Source: Gemmatimonadota bacterium (GTDB taxonomy: Bacteria > JAAXHH01). From it: a stretch of DNA of 64,000 nt. Location of the stretch: contig JAPOZT010000029.1 of NCBI GenBank assembly GCA_026705925.1, forward strand, positions 1 to 64,000, given 5' to 3'. Below the pieces are notes generated by a model, which saw only the letters and a program-made list of their open reading frames with translations, was not told where the DNA came from and did no database searches. The translations under genes were made by a program, and so were the position numbers. Every line of letters starts with the position of its first letter. Position 1 is the stretch's first letter. Shown one piece after another: positions 17,095 through 26,226 of this stretch.

Positions 17095-17751
17095 CTATTC
17101 GAAGAGCAGTTCAATGCCCGCCGCGATGTATTCCGGGGTGTCGCTCGGATGGAACCGGTAGCGCAGGCGGCCCTCCCGGTCCACCAGGAACAGGGTGGTC
17201 GTGTGGGCTACCAGGTAGTGTCCCGCCTCGTTCGGCTCCTGCAGTTTGTACAGCACGCCGTACCGTTCGGCGACCGCGTCGATCTCCTCCCGCGATCCCG
17301 TGAGACCGCGGACGTCCACCGTTGAGAAGTAGGCCAGGTACTCCCTGAGCTGCTCCGGCGTGTCGCGCGAAGGATCGACGGTGATGTAAATCGTACGCAC
17401 GCGCTGGTCCGGTTCGAGATCGAGCACGTCGTAGACGGCCGCCAGCTTGGAAAGCGTGAGCGGACAGGCGTCGGGGCAGAATGTGTACCCGAAGAAGATC
17501 AGGAAGGCGTCGCCGCGGTGCGCGGACAGGTCGAACTGCTCCTCGTCCTGGTCAGTCAGCGTGAAATCGCCGCCGAACCGTTCGCCGTAGTCCAGCAGTT
17601 CGGGGATGTCGATCTGCGGCGGTGACGGCGGATCTGCGCGGCATCCGGGGATGAGCAGCGAAGACGCGGCGAGCATAGCGGCCAGGCAAGTTATAAACCC
17701 GGATCGTTGCTGCGGGACTTTGAATCGTCTGATACGGCGTATCACGCCCAT
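17095..17751 (-). CDS. SCO1/SenC copper chaperone lipoprotein
   Basis: A thioredoxin-fold protein of 218 residues that delivers copper to, or maintains thiols of, the CuA site of cytochrome c oxidase. The copper-binding motif is FCPDACP (cysteines about 92 and 96), with the conserved distal histidine in VAHTTTLF (about 183). A lipobox SLLIPGC near residue 37 predicts membrane anchoring in the periplasm. The ATG at 17751 has AGGCGG 7 bases upstream; a GTG at 17769 overlapping the upstream stop is an alternative. Co-oriented and nearly abutting with PCu(A)C and cytochrome c genes. Confidence 0.93.
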   Translation of the reverse strand: MGVIRRIRRFKVPQQRSGFITCLAAMLAASSLLIPGCRADPPSPPQIDIPELLDYGERFGGDFTLTDQDEEQFDLSAHRGDAFLIFFGYTFCPDACPLTLSKLAAVYDVLDLEPDQRVRTIYITVDPSRDTPEQLREYLAYFSTVDVRGLTGSREEIDAVAERYGVLYKLQEPNEAGHYLVAHTTTLFLVDREGRLRYRFHPSDTPEYIAAGIELLFE

Positions 17752-17765
17752 AGGGTATCCGCCTA

Positions 17766-18212
17766 TCACTTGCTCTTCAGCACCTCGGCCGTGACGGTCC
17801 GTGCCGACTGATTGTCGAAGCGCAGCGTTAGCGTAACCTCTTCCCCTTCCTCCAGCGGGTTGCTTACACCGAACAACATGATGTGGTTGCCGCCAGGCGC
17901 CAATGCCGCCTCGCCACGCGCCGGAACCACCACGGCTTCGATCTTATCCATCTCCATCATATCGTCGACCTGGCGCATGGCATGCAGCTCCGTGTATGCC
18001 GCGGCCGGAGTCTCAACGGACAGCAGTTCCCTGGGTTGGTCCGACCGGTTCCGGATCACCAGGTAGGCGGCGGTGACGTCCCTGTTCGGCGGCGTAGCCC
18101 GGACCCAGGCGCCGTCGATCTCCAGGTCGTCCGCCGGCTGGCAGCCGGCCGTGATGATCACCATCAATATCCAGATTCCGAAAATACACCTGTGAAAGGT
18201 CTTGTTCGCCAT
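17766..18212 (-). CDS. PCu(A)C copper chaperone
   Basis: A 148-residue periplasmic copper chaperone of the DUF461 family, which passes Cu(I) during CuA assembly. The H-M-x10-M-x21-H-x-M copper motif is present: LHAMRQVDDMMEM followed by GGNHIMLF. The N-terminal segment IFGIWILMVIITAGC is a lipoprotein signal with the lipidated cysteine at about 24. Its order with SCO1 immediately downstream is the classic arrangement for CuA assembly genes. Confidence 0.93.
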   Translation of the reverse strand: MANKTFHRCIFGIWILMVIITAGCQPADDLEIDGAWVRATPPNRDVTAAYLVIRNRSDQPRELLSVETPAAAYTELHAMRQVDDMMEMDKIEAVVVPARGEAALAPGGNHIMLFGVSNPLEEGEEVTLTLRFDNQSARTVTAEVLKSK

Positions 18213-18232
18213 ATCGAGTACCAGGGTTCAGG

Positions 18233-18841
18233 TTAAGGCGCATCCGCAGGCGGCTTGTAGAATGAAGGCGCGTCCGCAGGCGGCTGAAGCGAAGCCACGT
18301 ACATGGCGATCTTGAAGCGCTCTTCGTCCTTGATATGGGGAAAGGGCACCATGGACGGGCTGTCGGGCATGCCTTCCCTGAGCGTACGGGCGATCGTGAC
18401 CACGTCGCGTCCGATACGGTAGGCCCCCGGGTCCCGGAAATCGCGCGGTGGAGGTTTCAGCGTGTAGGAGATAGGACCGTCGCCATGGCCGTCCATACCG
18501 TGGCACACGGTGCAGCCGTACCGGGCATATAGCGCCTTTCCGTCCTGCACGAACTCCCAGGGGATCTCGTGGAAGCCGATCGTCCCCGGCGTGATCGTGC
18601 CTTCGACCAGCTGGGCCATGAACGCCCGGGCAACGACCTCCCTGTCATCTGGGTCCGCTGGTTCCGCGTCCGAGCCGGACGAGCCGCATCCTGCGTGAAG
18701 AAACACCAGCAAGCTGACGAACCACAGCACGCCGACGAACCCTTTGCCGCCCCGAAGCCGTCTGTCGCCCCAGAGCCAATTGCCGCCCCAAAGCCGAAAC
18801 GCCCGAACCGGATTAATCCACGTTGTCCCAGCCGAAAACAT
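18233..18841 (-). CDS. mono-haem c-type cytochrome lipoprotein
   Basis: A 202-residue secreted cytochrome with one CxxCH site (YGCTVCHGMDGHGDG) and a methionine-containing segment LREGMPDSPSMVPFP suited to be the axial ligand. The N terminus is long and Gly/Trp-rich, then VSLLVFLHAGCGSS forms a lipobox. The last 19 residues contain a short duplication, PPADAP-SFYK-PPADAP, mirrored at DNA level by two GGCGCGTCCGCAGGCGGCT-like copies. It lies 20 bases upstream of PCu(A)C on the same strand, so the three genes form a copper/respiratory unit, perhaps electron transfer to a terminal oxidase encoded elsewhere. Confidence 0.9.
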   Translation of the reverse strand: MFSAGTTWINPVRAFRLWGGNWLWGDRRLRGGKGFVGVLWFVSLLVFLHAGCGSSGSDAEPADPDDREVVARAFMAQLVEGTITPGTIGFHEIPWEFVQDGKALYARYGCTVCHGMDGHGDGPISYTLKPPPRDFRDPGAYRIGRDVVTIARTLREGMPDSPSMVPFPHIKDEERFKIAMYVASLQPPADAPSFYKPPADAP

Positions 18842-18911
18842 GGTTCTATCCTATGGGAATTCCGCCGCTCTGTCAACGACTACCGCCCTCGTATTCACCA
18901 CCGGATCGGGT

Positions 18912-19003
18912 GGTCCGGGGCGGCGGGAGACGATGGCCCAGGACGCCGGGAGACGATGGTCCGGAGTGCCGGGAGAGGGTAGTCCGGGGCACCGGCAGAC
19001 GAT
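18912..19003. repeat. 23-bp tandem repeat, four copies
   Basis: Four head-to-tail units of 23 bases with the approximate consensus GGTCCGGRNGCCGGGAGACGAT, followed by a partial fifth copy. It lies between the divergent cytochrome c and AmpG-like genes, 120 bases before the latter's start. Confidence 0.85.
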
Positions 19004-19122
19004 GGTCCGGACCCCTGCAATTCAATTGACGATGCATGAGGGGGTGCATACATTTCCGTCGTCTTCAACGCCCCATCCCACCCACGGCCGGACCGGGCAC
19101 GCACCGCAACCGGGGAGAGACT

Positions 19123-20541
19123 TTGCGAAGCTTCAGGGAATCGCTGTCGATCTACTTCGAGCGCCGCATGGCCCGCATCCTGCTGCTCGGGATCATCAGC
19201 GGGTTCCCCTGGGTGCTCATCGGCAGCTGCCTCAATCTCTGGTTGAAAGAAGACGGGCTTTCCCGCACGGCCATAGGCTGGGCCAGCCTGATCTTCGGCG
19301 TGTACGCCTTCAACTTCCTCTGGGCGCCGCTGATCGACCGTATCCGGTTGCCGTTGCTGACCGGATGGCTCGGCCACCGGCGGGCCTGGATCGTTACGCT
19401 TCAGGCCGTCATCCTGGCTTGCCTAGTGCTCTGGAGTCTCGCCCAGCCGACGGCAGATCTCAGCGTTGTCGTAGCCATCGGACTCGTCATAGCCATCGCG
19501 TCCGCCACCCAGGACATCGCGATCGACGCGTTGCGCATCGAGCAGATCGGCACGTCGGAATCGGAATCCATGGCCGCCGGCGCGGCCACGGCCGTCGTCG
19601 GGTGGTGGACGGGGTTCAAACTCGGCGGCGTGATCGCCCTGGAGACCGCGCAGGCACTACAGAACGCCGGCGTCGAAGACTACTGGCAGACCACTTTCCT
19701 CTGTCTCGGGGCGGTGGTCATTCTCTGCAACATCGGCCTCGCCTTCGTTCGGGAAACCACCGCCGCCGATCGCATCGCGGCTCAGGCCGAGGACGACGAA
19801 CGTATCGCCTCCGGCCTGGCGCTGCCGAGCGGATTCGGGCGCGTCATCGCCTGGTTCGCGGGTACCGTGGCCAATCCGTTGACGAGTTTCTTCCGGCGCA
19901 ACGGATTCGCCATTGCATTCGCCGTGCTCGGATTCGTCTTCCTGTTCAAGATCGGCGAAGCGTTCCTGGGCCGCATGTCCCTCATCTTCTACCGGGAGAT
20001 CGGATTCACCCTGTCGGACATCGCCCTCTATTCCAAGGGGCTGGGATGGGTCGTTACCGTGGCCTTCACCGTGCTGGGCGGTTTCTTTGCCATTCGGGTC
20101 GGACTGGTGCCGGCCATGTTCGCGGCGGGGATCGCCATGGCGGCCACCAATCTGCTGTTCGCCACCCTGGCCTGGACGGGCAAGTCCGAGTTGATGTTCG
20201 CGACCGCAGTCGTGGCGGACGATATTACGGGCGCCTTCGCGACTGTCATATTCGTCGCCTTTATCTCGATGCTCGTCGACCGGACCTATACGGCCACGCA
20301 ATACGCGTTGCTGGCCTCGATCGGAACGGCGGGGCGTACCCTCTTCGCGGCGTCCTCGGGCGCGATGGTCGACTGGCTCGATGGCGACTGGGGTACGTTT
20401 TTCGTCATCACGGCGCTGATGGTGATCCCGTCTCTGGCATGTCTCTGGGCCATCCGGAGCAAGCTGAGAGACCTGCTCGCCGGCAAGCGCGTACGGATTT
20501 TCGGCAAGACCATGCAGGAAGAACCCGAAGAAGCGACCTGA
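19123..20541 (+). CDS. AmpG-like MFS permease
   Basis: A 472-residue major-facilitator protein with about 12 hydrophobic segments. The N-terminal region LLLGIISGFPWVLIGSCLN and the loop ATQDIAIDALR are characteristic of AmpG-type muropeptide/sugar permeases (SATQDIAIDALRI resembles the AmpG TQDI-DA motif). It would sit in the inner membrane and use proton motive force. The TTG at 19123 is preferred: GGGGAG lies 6 bases before it and the next residues LRSFRESLSIYFERR fit the family; the frame from 19036 adds a low-complexity tail. The mannonate dehydratase gene starts 23 bases after its stop, suggesting a shared substrate path such as uronic acids. Confidence 0.82.
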   Translation: MRSFRESLSIYFERRMARILLLGIISGFPWVLIGSCLNLWLKEDGLSRTAIGWASLIFGVYAFNFLWAPLIDRIRLPLLTGWLGHRRAWIVTLQAVILACLVLWSLAQPTADLSVVVAIGLVIAIASATQDIAIDALRIEQIGTSESESMAAGAATAVVGWWTGFKLGGVIALETAQALQNAGVEDYWQTTFLCLGAVVILCNIGLAFVRETTAADRIAAQAEDDERIASGLALPSGFGRVIAWFAGTVANPLTSFFRRNGFAIAFAVLGFVFLFKIGEAFLGRMSLIFYREIGFTLSDIALYSKGLGWVVTVAFTVLGGFFAIRVGLVPAMFAAGIAMAATNLLFATLAWTGKSELMFATAVVADDITGAFATVIFVAFISMLVDRTYTATQYALLASIGTAGRTLFAASSGAMVDWLDGDWGTFFVITALMVIPSLACLWAIRSKLRDLLAGKRVRIFGKTMQEEPEEAT

Positions 20542-20564
20542 TCACCGAACCATGGAGGCTATAC

Positions 20565-21560
20565 ATGTACATCGGAACGCAGACCCGGTGCCGCAACGAT
20601 ACGGATATCGAGGTCCTGGCCCAACTGGGCGTATTCAACGTGGACCAGACGCCGGAGGAACCCTGGGCCGAGTGGACGGCCGACCTGCTGAAAGCCCAGC
20701 GCGAGCGGTTCAACCGGTACGGGATCAACCTCGAGATGATCCATATCCCCCTGGGCTCCGCGAGTGCCTTCCACAACGAGGCCGGCGCCATATTCCTGGG
20801 CAAGAGCGATGCGCGGGACCGCGCGCTGGACCGCATGTGCGAGACCGTGCGCATGGCTTCGGAGGCCGGGATACGGGGACTGAACTACAACATCACCCTG
20901 CTGGGCCATCTGCGTACCGAACCCAGTTACGGCCGCGGCGGCGCGAAGCTGTCGACCTTCGACTACGACAAGCTCGACCAGGCCCGGCCTGAATTCGAAG
21001 GCGGTCCCGCCGACGAGGACGAGATGTGGGAACGCATCGACCACTGGCTGAAGACGATCATCCCCGTGGCCGAGGAATACAAGGTACAGATGGCGTGCCA
21101 TCCTTCTGACCCGGGCATCGGGCACGGCCGGACGTACCGCGGCGTGGCCCGCGTGCTGGGCATGTCGGACGGTTTCAAGAAGCTCATCGACCTGTACGAC
21201 AGTCCCTACAACGGACTGAACTTCTGCCAGGGCTGCATGTCGGAAAGCCTGGAGAACCCCGCGGAAGAGATCTACGACGTGATCCGATATTTCGGCACCC
21301 GGAAGAAGATCTTCAACGTCCACTTCCGGAACATCAAGGGACGGCTGAACAAATTCGTGGAGGTCTTCCCCGACGAGGGCGACGTCGACATGCTGAAGGC
21401 GATGCGTACCTACAAGGAAGTGGGATACGAGTACATGATCATGCCGGACCACGTACCCGGCATTTCGGGGCCCGAAGCGGGCCAGGTGGGGTTCGCCTAC
21501 GCCTACGGGTACATCCACGCGGCGATCCAGGCGGCGAATGCTGCGGACAGCCTGGCCTAG
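20565..21560 (+). CDS. uxuA: mannonate dehydratase-like TIM-barrel enzyme
   Basis: A 331-residue protein resembling UxuA, which dehydrates D-mannonate to 2-keto-3-deoxygluconate in hexuronate catabolism. Family motifs are visible: MACHPSDPG, YDSPYNGLNFCQGC, FNVHFRNIKG, VFPDEGDVDMLKAM and MPDHVPG, which supply the metal-binding Cys, His and Asp residues. It is slightly shorter than the E. coli enzyme. A GGAGG site 7 bases upstream fixes the start; a much longer frame from 18744 is an artefact that crosses the AmpG-like gene. Confidence 0.85.
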   Translation: MYIGTQTRCRNDTDIEVLAQLGVFNVDQTPEEPWAEWTADLLKAQRERFNRYGINLEMIHIPLGSASAFHNEAGAIFLGKSDARDRALDRMCETVRMASEAGIRGLNYNITLLGHLRTEPSYGRGGAKLSTFDYDKLDQARPEFEGGPADEDEMWERIDHWLKTIIPVAEEYKVQMACHPSDPGIGHGRTYRGVARVLGMSDGFKKLIDLYDSPYNGLNFCQGCMSESLENPAEEIYDVIRYFGTRKKIFNVHFRNIKGRLNKFVEVFPDEGDVDMLKAMRTYKEVGYEYMIMPDHVPGISGPEAGQVGFAYAYGYIHAAIQAANAADSLA

Positions 21561-21566
21561 AGTGGA

Positions 21567-22382
21567 TCAGCGAGCCGGGGTGGCCTGCGCGGCATTGTAG
21601 GTCCGCAGCCCGTCATCCTCGATCGGCTCCAGTGGCGTGAAGTCCCGGTTATTCTGGTACCAGGGCCTGACCTCGCGCGTGCAGGCGTTACTCGCAGCGT
21701 TATAGATCAGGTAGAAGATAGCCCGGCGCCAAGGGGAGACGTTGTCCGCAGATCCGTGGACGATATTGCAGTGGATCAGGGCGACCGAGCCCGCCGGGCC
21801 GATCAGCGGTTCGATGCCGTTCTCGTCGGCCAGTTGCTGCAGCGTCGGCCGGTCGATGTGGAACAGATCGTAACCGCGGCCCTTCGCGTCCTCGTGCAGT
21901 TCCGAGTCCAGCAGGCCCCACCGGTGGGAACCCGGAATGATCAGGAGCGGCGAGGTGACGGGCGTGCAGTCGTCGATGAACACCGACGCCATGATGCACT
22001 TCGGCTCGGGCATGCCATCGACCTTGTACCATGACGGGTAATCCTGGTGCCAGGTCCACGACGCCCCGCTCCCGAAGCCCTGCTTGGGGTTCATCCGGGT
22101 CTGGTGGAGATAGACCTCGTCTCCCAGCAACTGGCGGACGGGGTCCATCAGACGGGGCAACCGGGCCAACCGGCTGAAGGGCTCAGAGTATGTATGGGCG
22201 CCGAAGGCCAGCCGGGCGGCCGTGGGATCGTCCTTTTCCCGTACCACTTCGGGACCCTGGCGACCGAGCACGTCCGGCACCGCGTCTTTAAGCGTCTTCA
22301 CTTCCTGTTCATCGAGCAATCCGGCGAAGAACAGGTATCCCGATTCGCGGAACGCGGCGATCTGCTGGTCGTTGAGCGTCAT
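21567..22382 (-). CDS. phytanoyl-CoA dioxygenase family protein
   Basis: A 271-residue Fe(II)/2-oxoglutarate oxygenase. The jelly-roll contains TWHQDYPSW (the HxD metal pair), LLIIPGSHRWG, the distal ALIHCNIVHGSADN histidine and RRAIFYLIYN, where the arginine binds 2-oxoglutarate. The N-terminal helix opens MTLNDQQIAAFRESGYLFF, standard for the PhyH/EctD family. Substrate unknown; such proteins are heavily expanded in marine heterotrophs. Convergent with the mannonate dehydratase gene, with only 6 bases between the stops. Confidence 0.9.
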   Translation of the reverse strand: MTLNDQQIAAFRESGYLFFAGLLDEQEVKTLKDAVPDVLGRQGPEVVREKDDPTAARLAFGAHTYSEPFSRLARLPRLMDPVRQLLGDEVYLHQTRMNPKQGFGSGASWTWHQDYPSWYKVDGMPEPKCIMASVFIDDCTPVTSPLLIIPGSHRWGLLDSELHEDAKGRGYDLFHIDRPTLQQLADENGIEPLIGPAGSVALIHCNIVHGSADNVSPWRRAIFYLIYNAASNACTREVRPWYQNNRDFTPLEPIEDDGLRTYNAAQATPAR

Positions 22383-22636
22383 AAGTTCCTCTGCCGTTGG
22401 TCCCTTATCGTGCCGCCTCTTTCGCTCGAAGCATCGTTGTCATCCTACCTTACCTTATTCACAGACCGCGCGTCAACGGGAATCCGCATTTCATTCTCGG
22501 TGGAACAACCTACAGATGGTCCTGCCACCTTGTGTCGCAAGCACAGCTGAAGTCTTCACATCGAGAAGAGCTACGTAAGTCCATGCCGGAATACAGTCCT
22601 TGCTATTTCGTTTTCGTGATTGAAACAACATATTTG

Positions 22637-22679
22637 TGTTGATAAAAGTGCTAATAATGGTATTTTTATGTTGATAAAA
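22637..22679. repeat. direct repeats in the AT-rich leader of the AAA/DUF4143 gene
   Basis: TGTTGATAAAA occurs at 22637-22647 and again at 22669-22679, start-to-start spacing 32 bases (about three helical turns). They sit in the AT-rich 370-base gap at 22383-22751, upstream of the gene at 22752. TTATATAAG near 22704 could be a -10 region. No ORF in the gap is convincing. Confidence 0.5.
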
Positions 22680-22751
22680 ATGTGGCAAAGGCACAGATTA
22701 TCTTTATATAAGTGTATACGAATAGAATGGACTTGAAAGGGTTTTAGGGCT

Positions 22752-24065
22752 ATGGAACGTTTGCTGACGGATGAATTGCTGGCCTGGAAACGGCAACCCG
22801 CACGCAAGCCCATATTGCTTGATGGTGCGCGTCAGGTCGGCAAGACCTATCTTGTCGAAAAACTGTTTGGCGAGCGGGCATTTCGCAAGGTACACAAGCT
22901 CGATTTCCGGCTGGAACCGCATTTGACCGAACTGTTCGTGGAGAGCCTCGACCCACGCGAGGTGATCTCAAACATCGAATTGCGCCTGGACACAGACGTA
23001 GACATCGATCGCGACCTGATCGTCTTCGACGAGGTGGGAGAATGCCAGGCCGCCGTCGATTCGCTCAAATACTTCGCGGAAGAACTGCCCGGGGCCTATG
23101 TATGCGCCACGGGTTCGAACATCGGTCTGCTGGACTCATTTCCTGTGGGCAAGATCCTGCAGTTGGAACTCTTTCCAATGTGCTTCGAGGAATTTCTGAT
23201 GGCCAGTGGGCACAGCAGGTCGCTGCAAGCCTTTCGCGAACGTAAACGCGGTCAAGCTGTCCATCGTCAACTCTGGTCGCTGTTGCTCGACTACTATTTC
23301 GTTGGCGGAATGCCGGAAGCGGTGGCTGAATGGTTCGAAGACGACCACGAGGACGGCCTCCGGGCTCGGGCAGTAAGGGTAGGGCGCATACACCGCGATC
23401 TCATTGCGGGTTTCCAGCGGGATTTCGGAAAGTATGCCGGCAAACTACACGCGCAACACATCAACACGGTGTTTACGAACATTCCCCGACAACTGGCGAA
23501 CTGTCAGGACGACTCCGTCCAACGATTCAAGTTCAGGGGCGTAATCGAGCGAAAGCGGCGCTATGAGGATTTGCGAGGTCCCATCGACTGGCTGGAAAAG
23601 GCGAATCTGGCGCGGAAGTGTTACCCGATCAAGGGCAGACCCGAAGCGCCACTCTGGGCCATGGCGAGGGCCAACATCTTCAAGCTCTTCCTGTTCGACG
23701 TAGGGTTGCTGGGTCGGATGCTCGGACTCGAATACGCCGATCAGCAGTCGCAAAGTCTGCATTTCAAAGGGTACATTGCGGAGAACTTCGTACAGAATGA
23801 ATTGAACGCCCGGGTTTCCTATCCGACCTACGGCTGGGAACAGGCCCAGGCACAGGTGGAATTCCTTCATCGTTCTCAAGACGGAGAGATCATCCCGGTC
23901 GAGGTCAAGAGCGGTGCGCGAACCCGCGCCCGAAGCCTCCGGTCATACATCGATCGATATCGGCCGCGTCGCGCCATAAAGCTCATCGGCGGCCCCGGAG
24001 GAGGAGAGACAGCTTCGTTAGAGACCTGGCCGCTGTATTTCGCACAACACCTGCGTGACTTGTAG
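22752..24065 (+). CDS. AAA ATPase with DUF4143 domain
   Basis: A 437-residue protein of the AAA_14/DUF4143 family. The P-loop is LLDGARQVGKTYL near residue 25 and Walker B is LIVFDEVGECQAA; the ATPase module ends around FPMCFEEFLMA. The DUF4143 part begins near YFVGGMPEAVAEWFE and finishes with the nuclease-like EIIPVEVKSG motif (PVEVK) typical of the family. These proteins are widespread, often laterally acquired, and of poorly defined function. The AT-rich leader supports recent acquisition. Monocistronic. Confidence 0.9.
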   Translation: MERLLTDELLAWKRQPARKPILLDGARQVGKTYLVEKLFGERAFRKVHKLDFRLEPHLTELFVESLDPREVISNIELRLDTDVDIDRDLIVFDEVGECQAAVDSLKYFAEELPGAYVCATGSNIGLLDSFPVGKILQLELFPMCFEEFLMASGHSRSLQAFRERKRGQAVHRQLWSLLLDYYFVGGMPEAVAEWFEDDHEDGLRARAVRVGRIHRDLIAGFQRDFGKYAGKLHAQHINTVFTNIPRQLANCQDDSVQRFKFRGVIERKRRYEDLRGPIDWLEKANLARKCYPIKGRPEAPLWAMARANIFKLFLFDVGLLGRMLGLEYADQQSQSLHFKGYIAENFVQNELNARVSYPTYGWEQAQAQVEFLHRSQDGEIIPVEVKSGARTRARSLRSYIDRYRPRRAIKLIGGPGGGETASLETWPLYFAQHLRDL

Positions 24066-24120
24066 GCTCGGCTGACTCAGGATCGATACGCGCCATCGTA
24101 GTTGCGTTCAGTTGGCGGTA

Positions 24121-25278
24121 TTACCCTTCTTCCTTCTCCCGCTCCAACTTCCTTTCTTCCACCCGTTCCATCAAGCGTTCCATCGTCGGCGCAGGGATCT
24201 TCGATTTGTCGTAGACGTACGACAGGGGTACCAACCGAGCGCCGTCGGCGTTGGCCACGGCATAACTGTCACGGCTGGGGAAGTACTCCAGGTATTCATC
24301 CGGCATCTGGTACATGGTCGCACCGCCGAACCGGCCGTCCTTGGCCACGGCGTAGAAGTTCAGGCTGAACATGGGTCGGCCGTCGTCCGTCAGGAGGCGG
24401 TCCTCCGTCATGGCCACGGCCCGTTCGAGGGTAGCCAGGCAGGCTTCCTGGGGTGATTTGCCCTGCCGCATGAACTCCACGATGAGAAATGCGCCGCAAA
24501 CCTTGATGTTCGCCTCGCCACGACCCGTGGAACCTGCGGCGCCCACTTCGTTGTCGCAGTACTGCCCCGTACCGATGATGGGGCTGTCGCCCACGCGGCC
24601 GGGGATCTTCCAGGAGAGGCCGCTCGTGGTCGTCACGCTGCCGATATCACCGGTGGCGTCCACGCCGCACATGTTGATCGTGCCGCCCGGGCGATCGATC
24701 ACGATATCGTCCTCGTGGTCGAGCCAGTCGTCGTCCGGACTGAGCTGGGACCGCCAGCGCAGCCAGTCCTGCCTGCTCTCCTCGGACAGCAGGTTCTGCT
24801 CCTTGAAACCCATGCCGAGGGCGAAGCGCTTCGCGCCCTTGCCGACCAGCATGATGTGATCGGTGTAATCCATGATCGCCTTGGCCACCAGCGACGCCGA
24901 GGCGATGTCCTCCAGCGCGGCGACGGAACCGGCCCGCCGGGTGGGTCCGTGCATGACCGACGCGTCCAGGGTGACGACGCCGTCCGCGTTCGGACGCCCG
25001 CCCAACCCTACGGACTGGTCATTCGGATCCAGCTCCTGGATGTTCACGCCGGCGATGACCGCGTCGAGCGGGTCGGCCTGGTCGTTCGTCATCATCTCGT
25101 AGGCCTTCCTGACGCCGCGGATCCCGTTGCGAGACGAAACAATGGTCGGCGGCGCGGGTGCGCCGTGGTTGGTGGGCACGGGTTCGGCGTGGGCCTTCGC
25201 GGACGCCGCATGACCAGCGGCGAGGCCGGTCAGCGCAAGGGCGGAGGTTTCCAGAAAAGCGCGGCGGGTAACAGGCAT
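24121..25278 (-). CDS. Tat-exported N4-(beta-N-acetylglucosaminyl)-L-asparaginase family hydrolase
   Basis: A 385-residue Ntn-hydrolase precursor. The N terminus VTRRAFLETSALALTGLAAG is a twin-arginine signal, so the enzyme is probably periplasmic or lipid-anchored. The region around GGTINMCGVDATGD aligns with the autoprocessing site of glycosylasparaginases, making Thr200 the likely nucleophile; the usual preceding Asp is replaced by Gly, which could affect autocleavage. Downstream IPGRVGDSPIIGTGQY and STGRGE match the substrate-binding loop. It probably releases the glycan-linked or isoaspartyl side chain. The ATG at 25278 gives a proper Tat signal; the upstream start at 25365 does not. Confidence 0.88.
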   Translation of the reverse strand: MPVTRRAFLETSALALTGLAAGHAASAKAHAEPVPTNHGAPAPPTIVSSRNGIRGVRKAYEMMTNDQADPLDAVIAGVNIQELDPNDQSVGLGGRPNADGVVTLDASVMHGPTRRAGSVAALEDIASASLVAKAIMDYTDHIMLVGKGAKRFALGMGFKEQNLLSEESRQDWLRWRSQLSPDDDWLDHEDDIVIDRPGGTINMCGVDATGDIGSVTTTSGLSWKIPGRVGDSPIIGTGQYCDNEVGAAGSTGRGEANIKVCGAFLIVEFMRQGKSPQEACLATLERAVAMTEDRLLTDDGRPMFSLNFYAVAKDGRFGGATMYQMPDEYLEYFPSRDSYAVANADGARLVPLSYVYDKSKIPAPTMERLMERVEERKLEREKEEG

Positions 25279-25497
25279 GAGAGTACCTCGATGTATTTGG
25301 GATGAGTGTGCTGGGTATGCGAAAGTCAGGCGGGTATTATACGTCGGCAGGTACATCGATGACAAGGAAAAGTAGCGATCCTGGTTCAGTCAAACAGCCG
25401 CTGCGGAATGGAGTATGCGGCGTGAGATTCGGGTGGCGTGAGGTCCGGAAGGATTGGTCGTACCTTGGGGGATTTTACATTAGACTGAACATCAACA

Positions 25498-26064
25498 TTA
25501 AAGTCGGGCGCGAATTCCAACCCATAGGGTCTGTCCTGAATGTTCGTTATACGCGACGTTAAACATCGGGGACAGTCTTATCCTGCTGGTTCTCGAGCCG
25601 GGGATTTCCTCCCATTGGTCTCTTTCGATTACCGCGCCGACCACCATGCCAACCGCCCCACTGGTTAATCCGAAAATGCCAGCGAGCATGGCAGTTGTTT
25701 CGAGTCTCTCCTGGGTACCACAGAAGAAAGAAATCAACCCGCAGTCCTCTTCGGCCAACAAACCTGCCGTTATCCCGGCCAATGCTCCTGCCCCGCCGCC
25801 TATCAGCAATCCACGTTTCTTGTAGGTCCGCTTCCCCATGTAGCGTTCCAACAACACGATATCTACCCGCGGTACGGATAGCAGGTTGCTGTTTGTCAGC
25901 CTCAATTGCAAACTGTCCGAAGGACTCTCCTGTACATATCCATCGAAACGCGCATCGGGTGGCGAAGTAGTGACCCTCACGCGTTCTCCCAAACTCTGAG
26001 CTACTGCAATCGTGGATACAACGCTTAAAACCAATAACACGCAAAGACGAAATAACCAGTGCAT
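25498..26064 (-). CDS. exported protein with glycine-zipper membrane segments, unknown
   Basis: About 188 residues from the ATG at 26064. A signal peptide (LFRLCVLLVLSVVSTIAVAQS) is followed by a beta-type segment and then two Gly-rich hydrophobic stretches, GLLIGGGAGALAGITAGLL and AMLAGIFGLTSGAVGMVVGAVI, in the style of glycine-zipper lipoproteins and envelope proteins. Two cysteines between them (EEDCGLISFFCGTQ) could form a disulphide. I do not recognise a named family. Composition is lower in GC than its neighbours. Monocistronic. Confidence 0.6.
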   Translation of the reverse strand: MHWLFRLCVLLVLSVVSTIAVAQSLGERVRVTTSPPDARFDGYVQESPSDSLQLRLTNSNLLSVPRVDIVLLERYMGKRTYKKRGLLIGGGAGALAGITAGLLAEEDCGLISFFCGTQERLETTAMLAGIFGLTSGAVGMVVGAVIERDQWEEIPGSRTSRIRLSPMFNVAYNEHSGQTLWVGIRARL

Positions 26065-26226
26065 CGGGAAGCCCCTAATCACGGACGTCAGTTTAATTCA
26101 GTATTGTAATCAGCGGGTCACGAGGGAGGGCGGTCTGTACGAGACCTTGGATATTTCATATAATGACACAATTGCCCAGATGTCAATATTTTAGCGAGGA
26201 TTTGTAATGATTGTAGACGGCAAAGG

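Noticed and set aside
18240..18300. Short repeat near the end of the cytochrome c gene considered as a regulatory repeat
   Set aside because: It is an in-frame duplication encoding PPADAP twice and is better explained as coding-sequence repetition.
18744..20564. N-terminal extension of the mannonate dehydratase frame
   Set aside because: It passes antipattern, Arg/His/Gly-rich sequence through the AmpG-like gene; the true start at 20565 has a clear SD.
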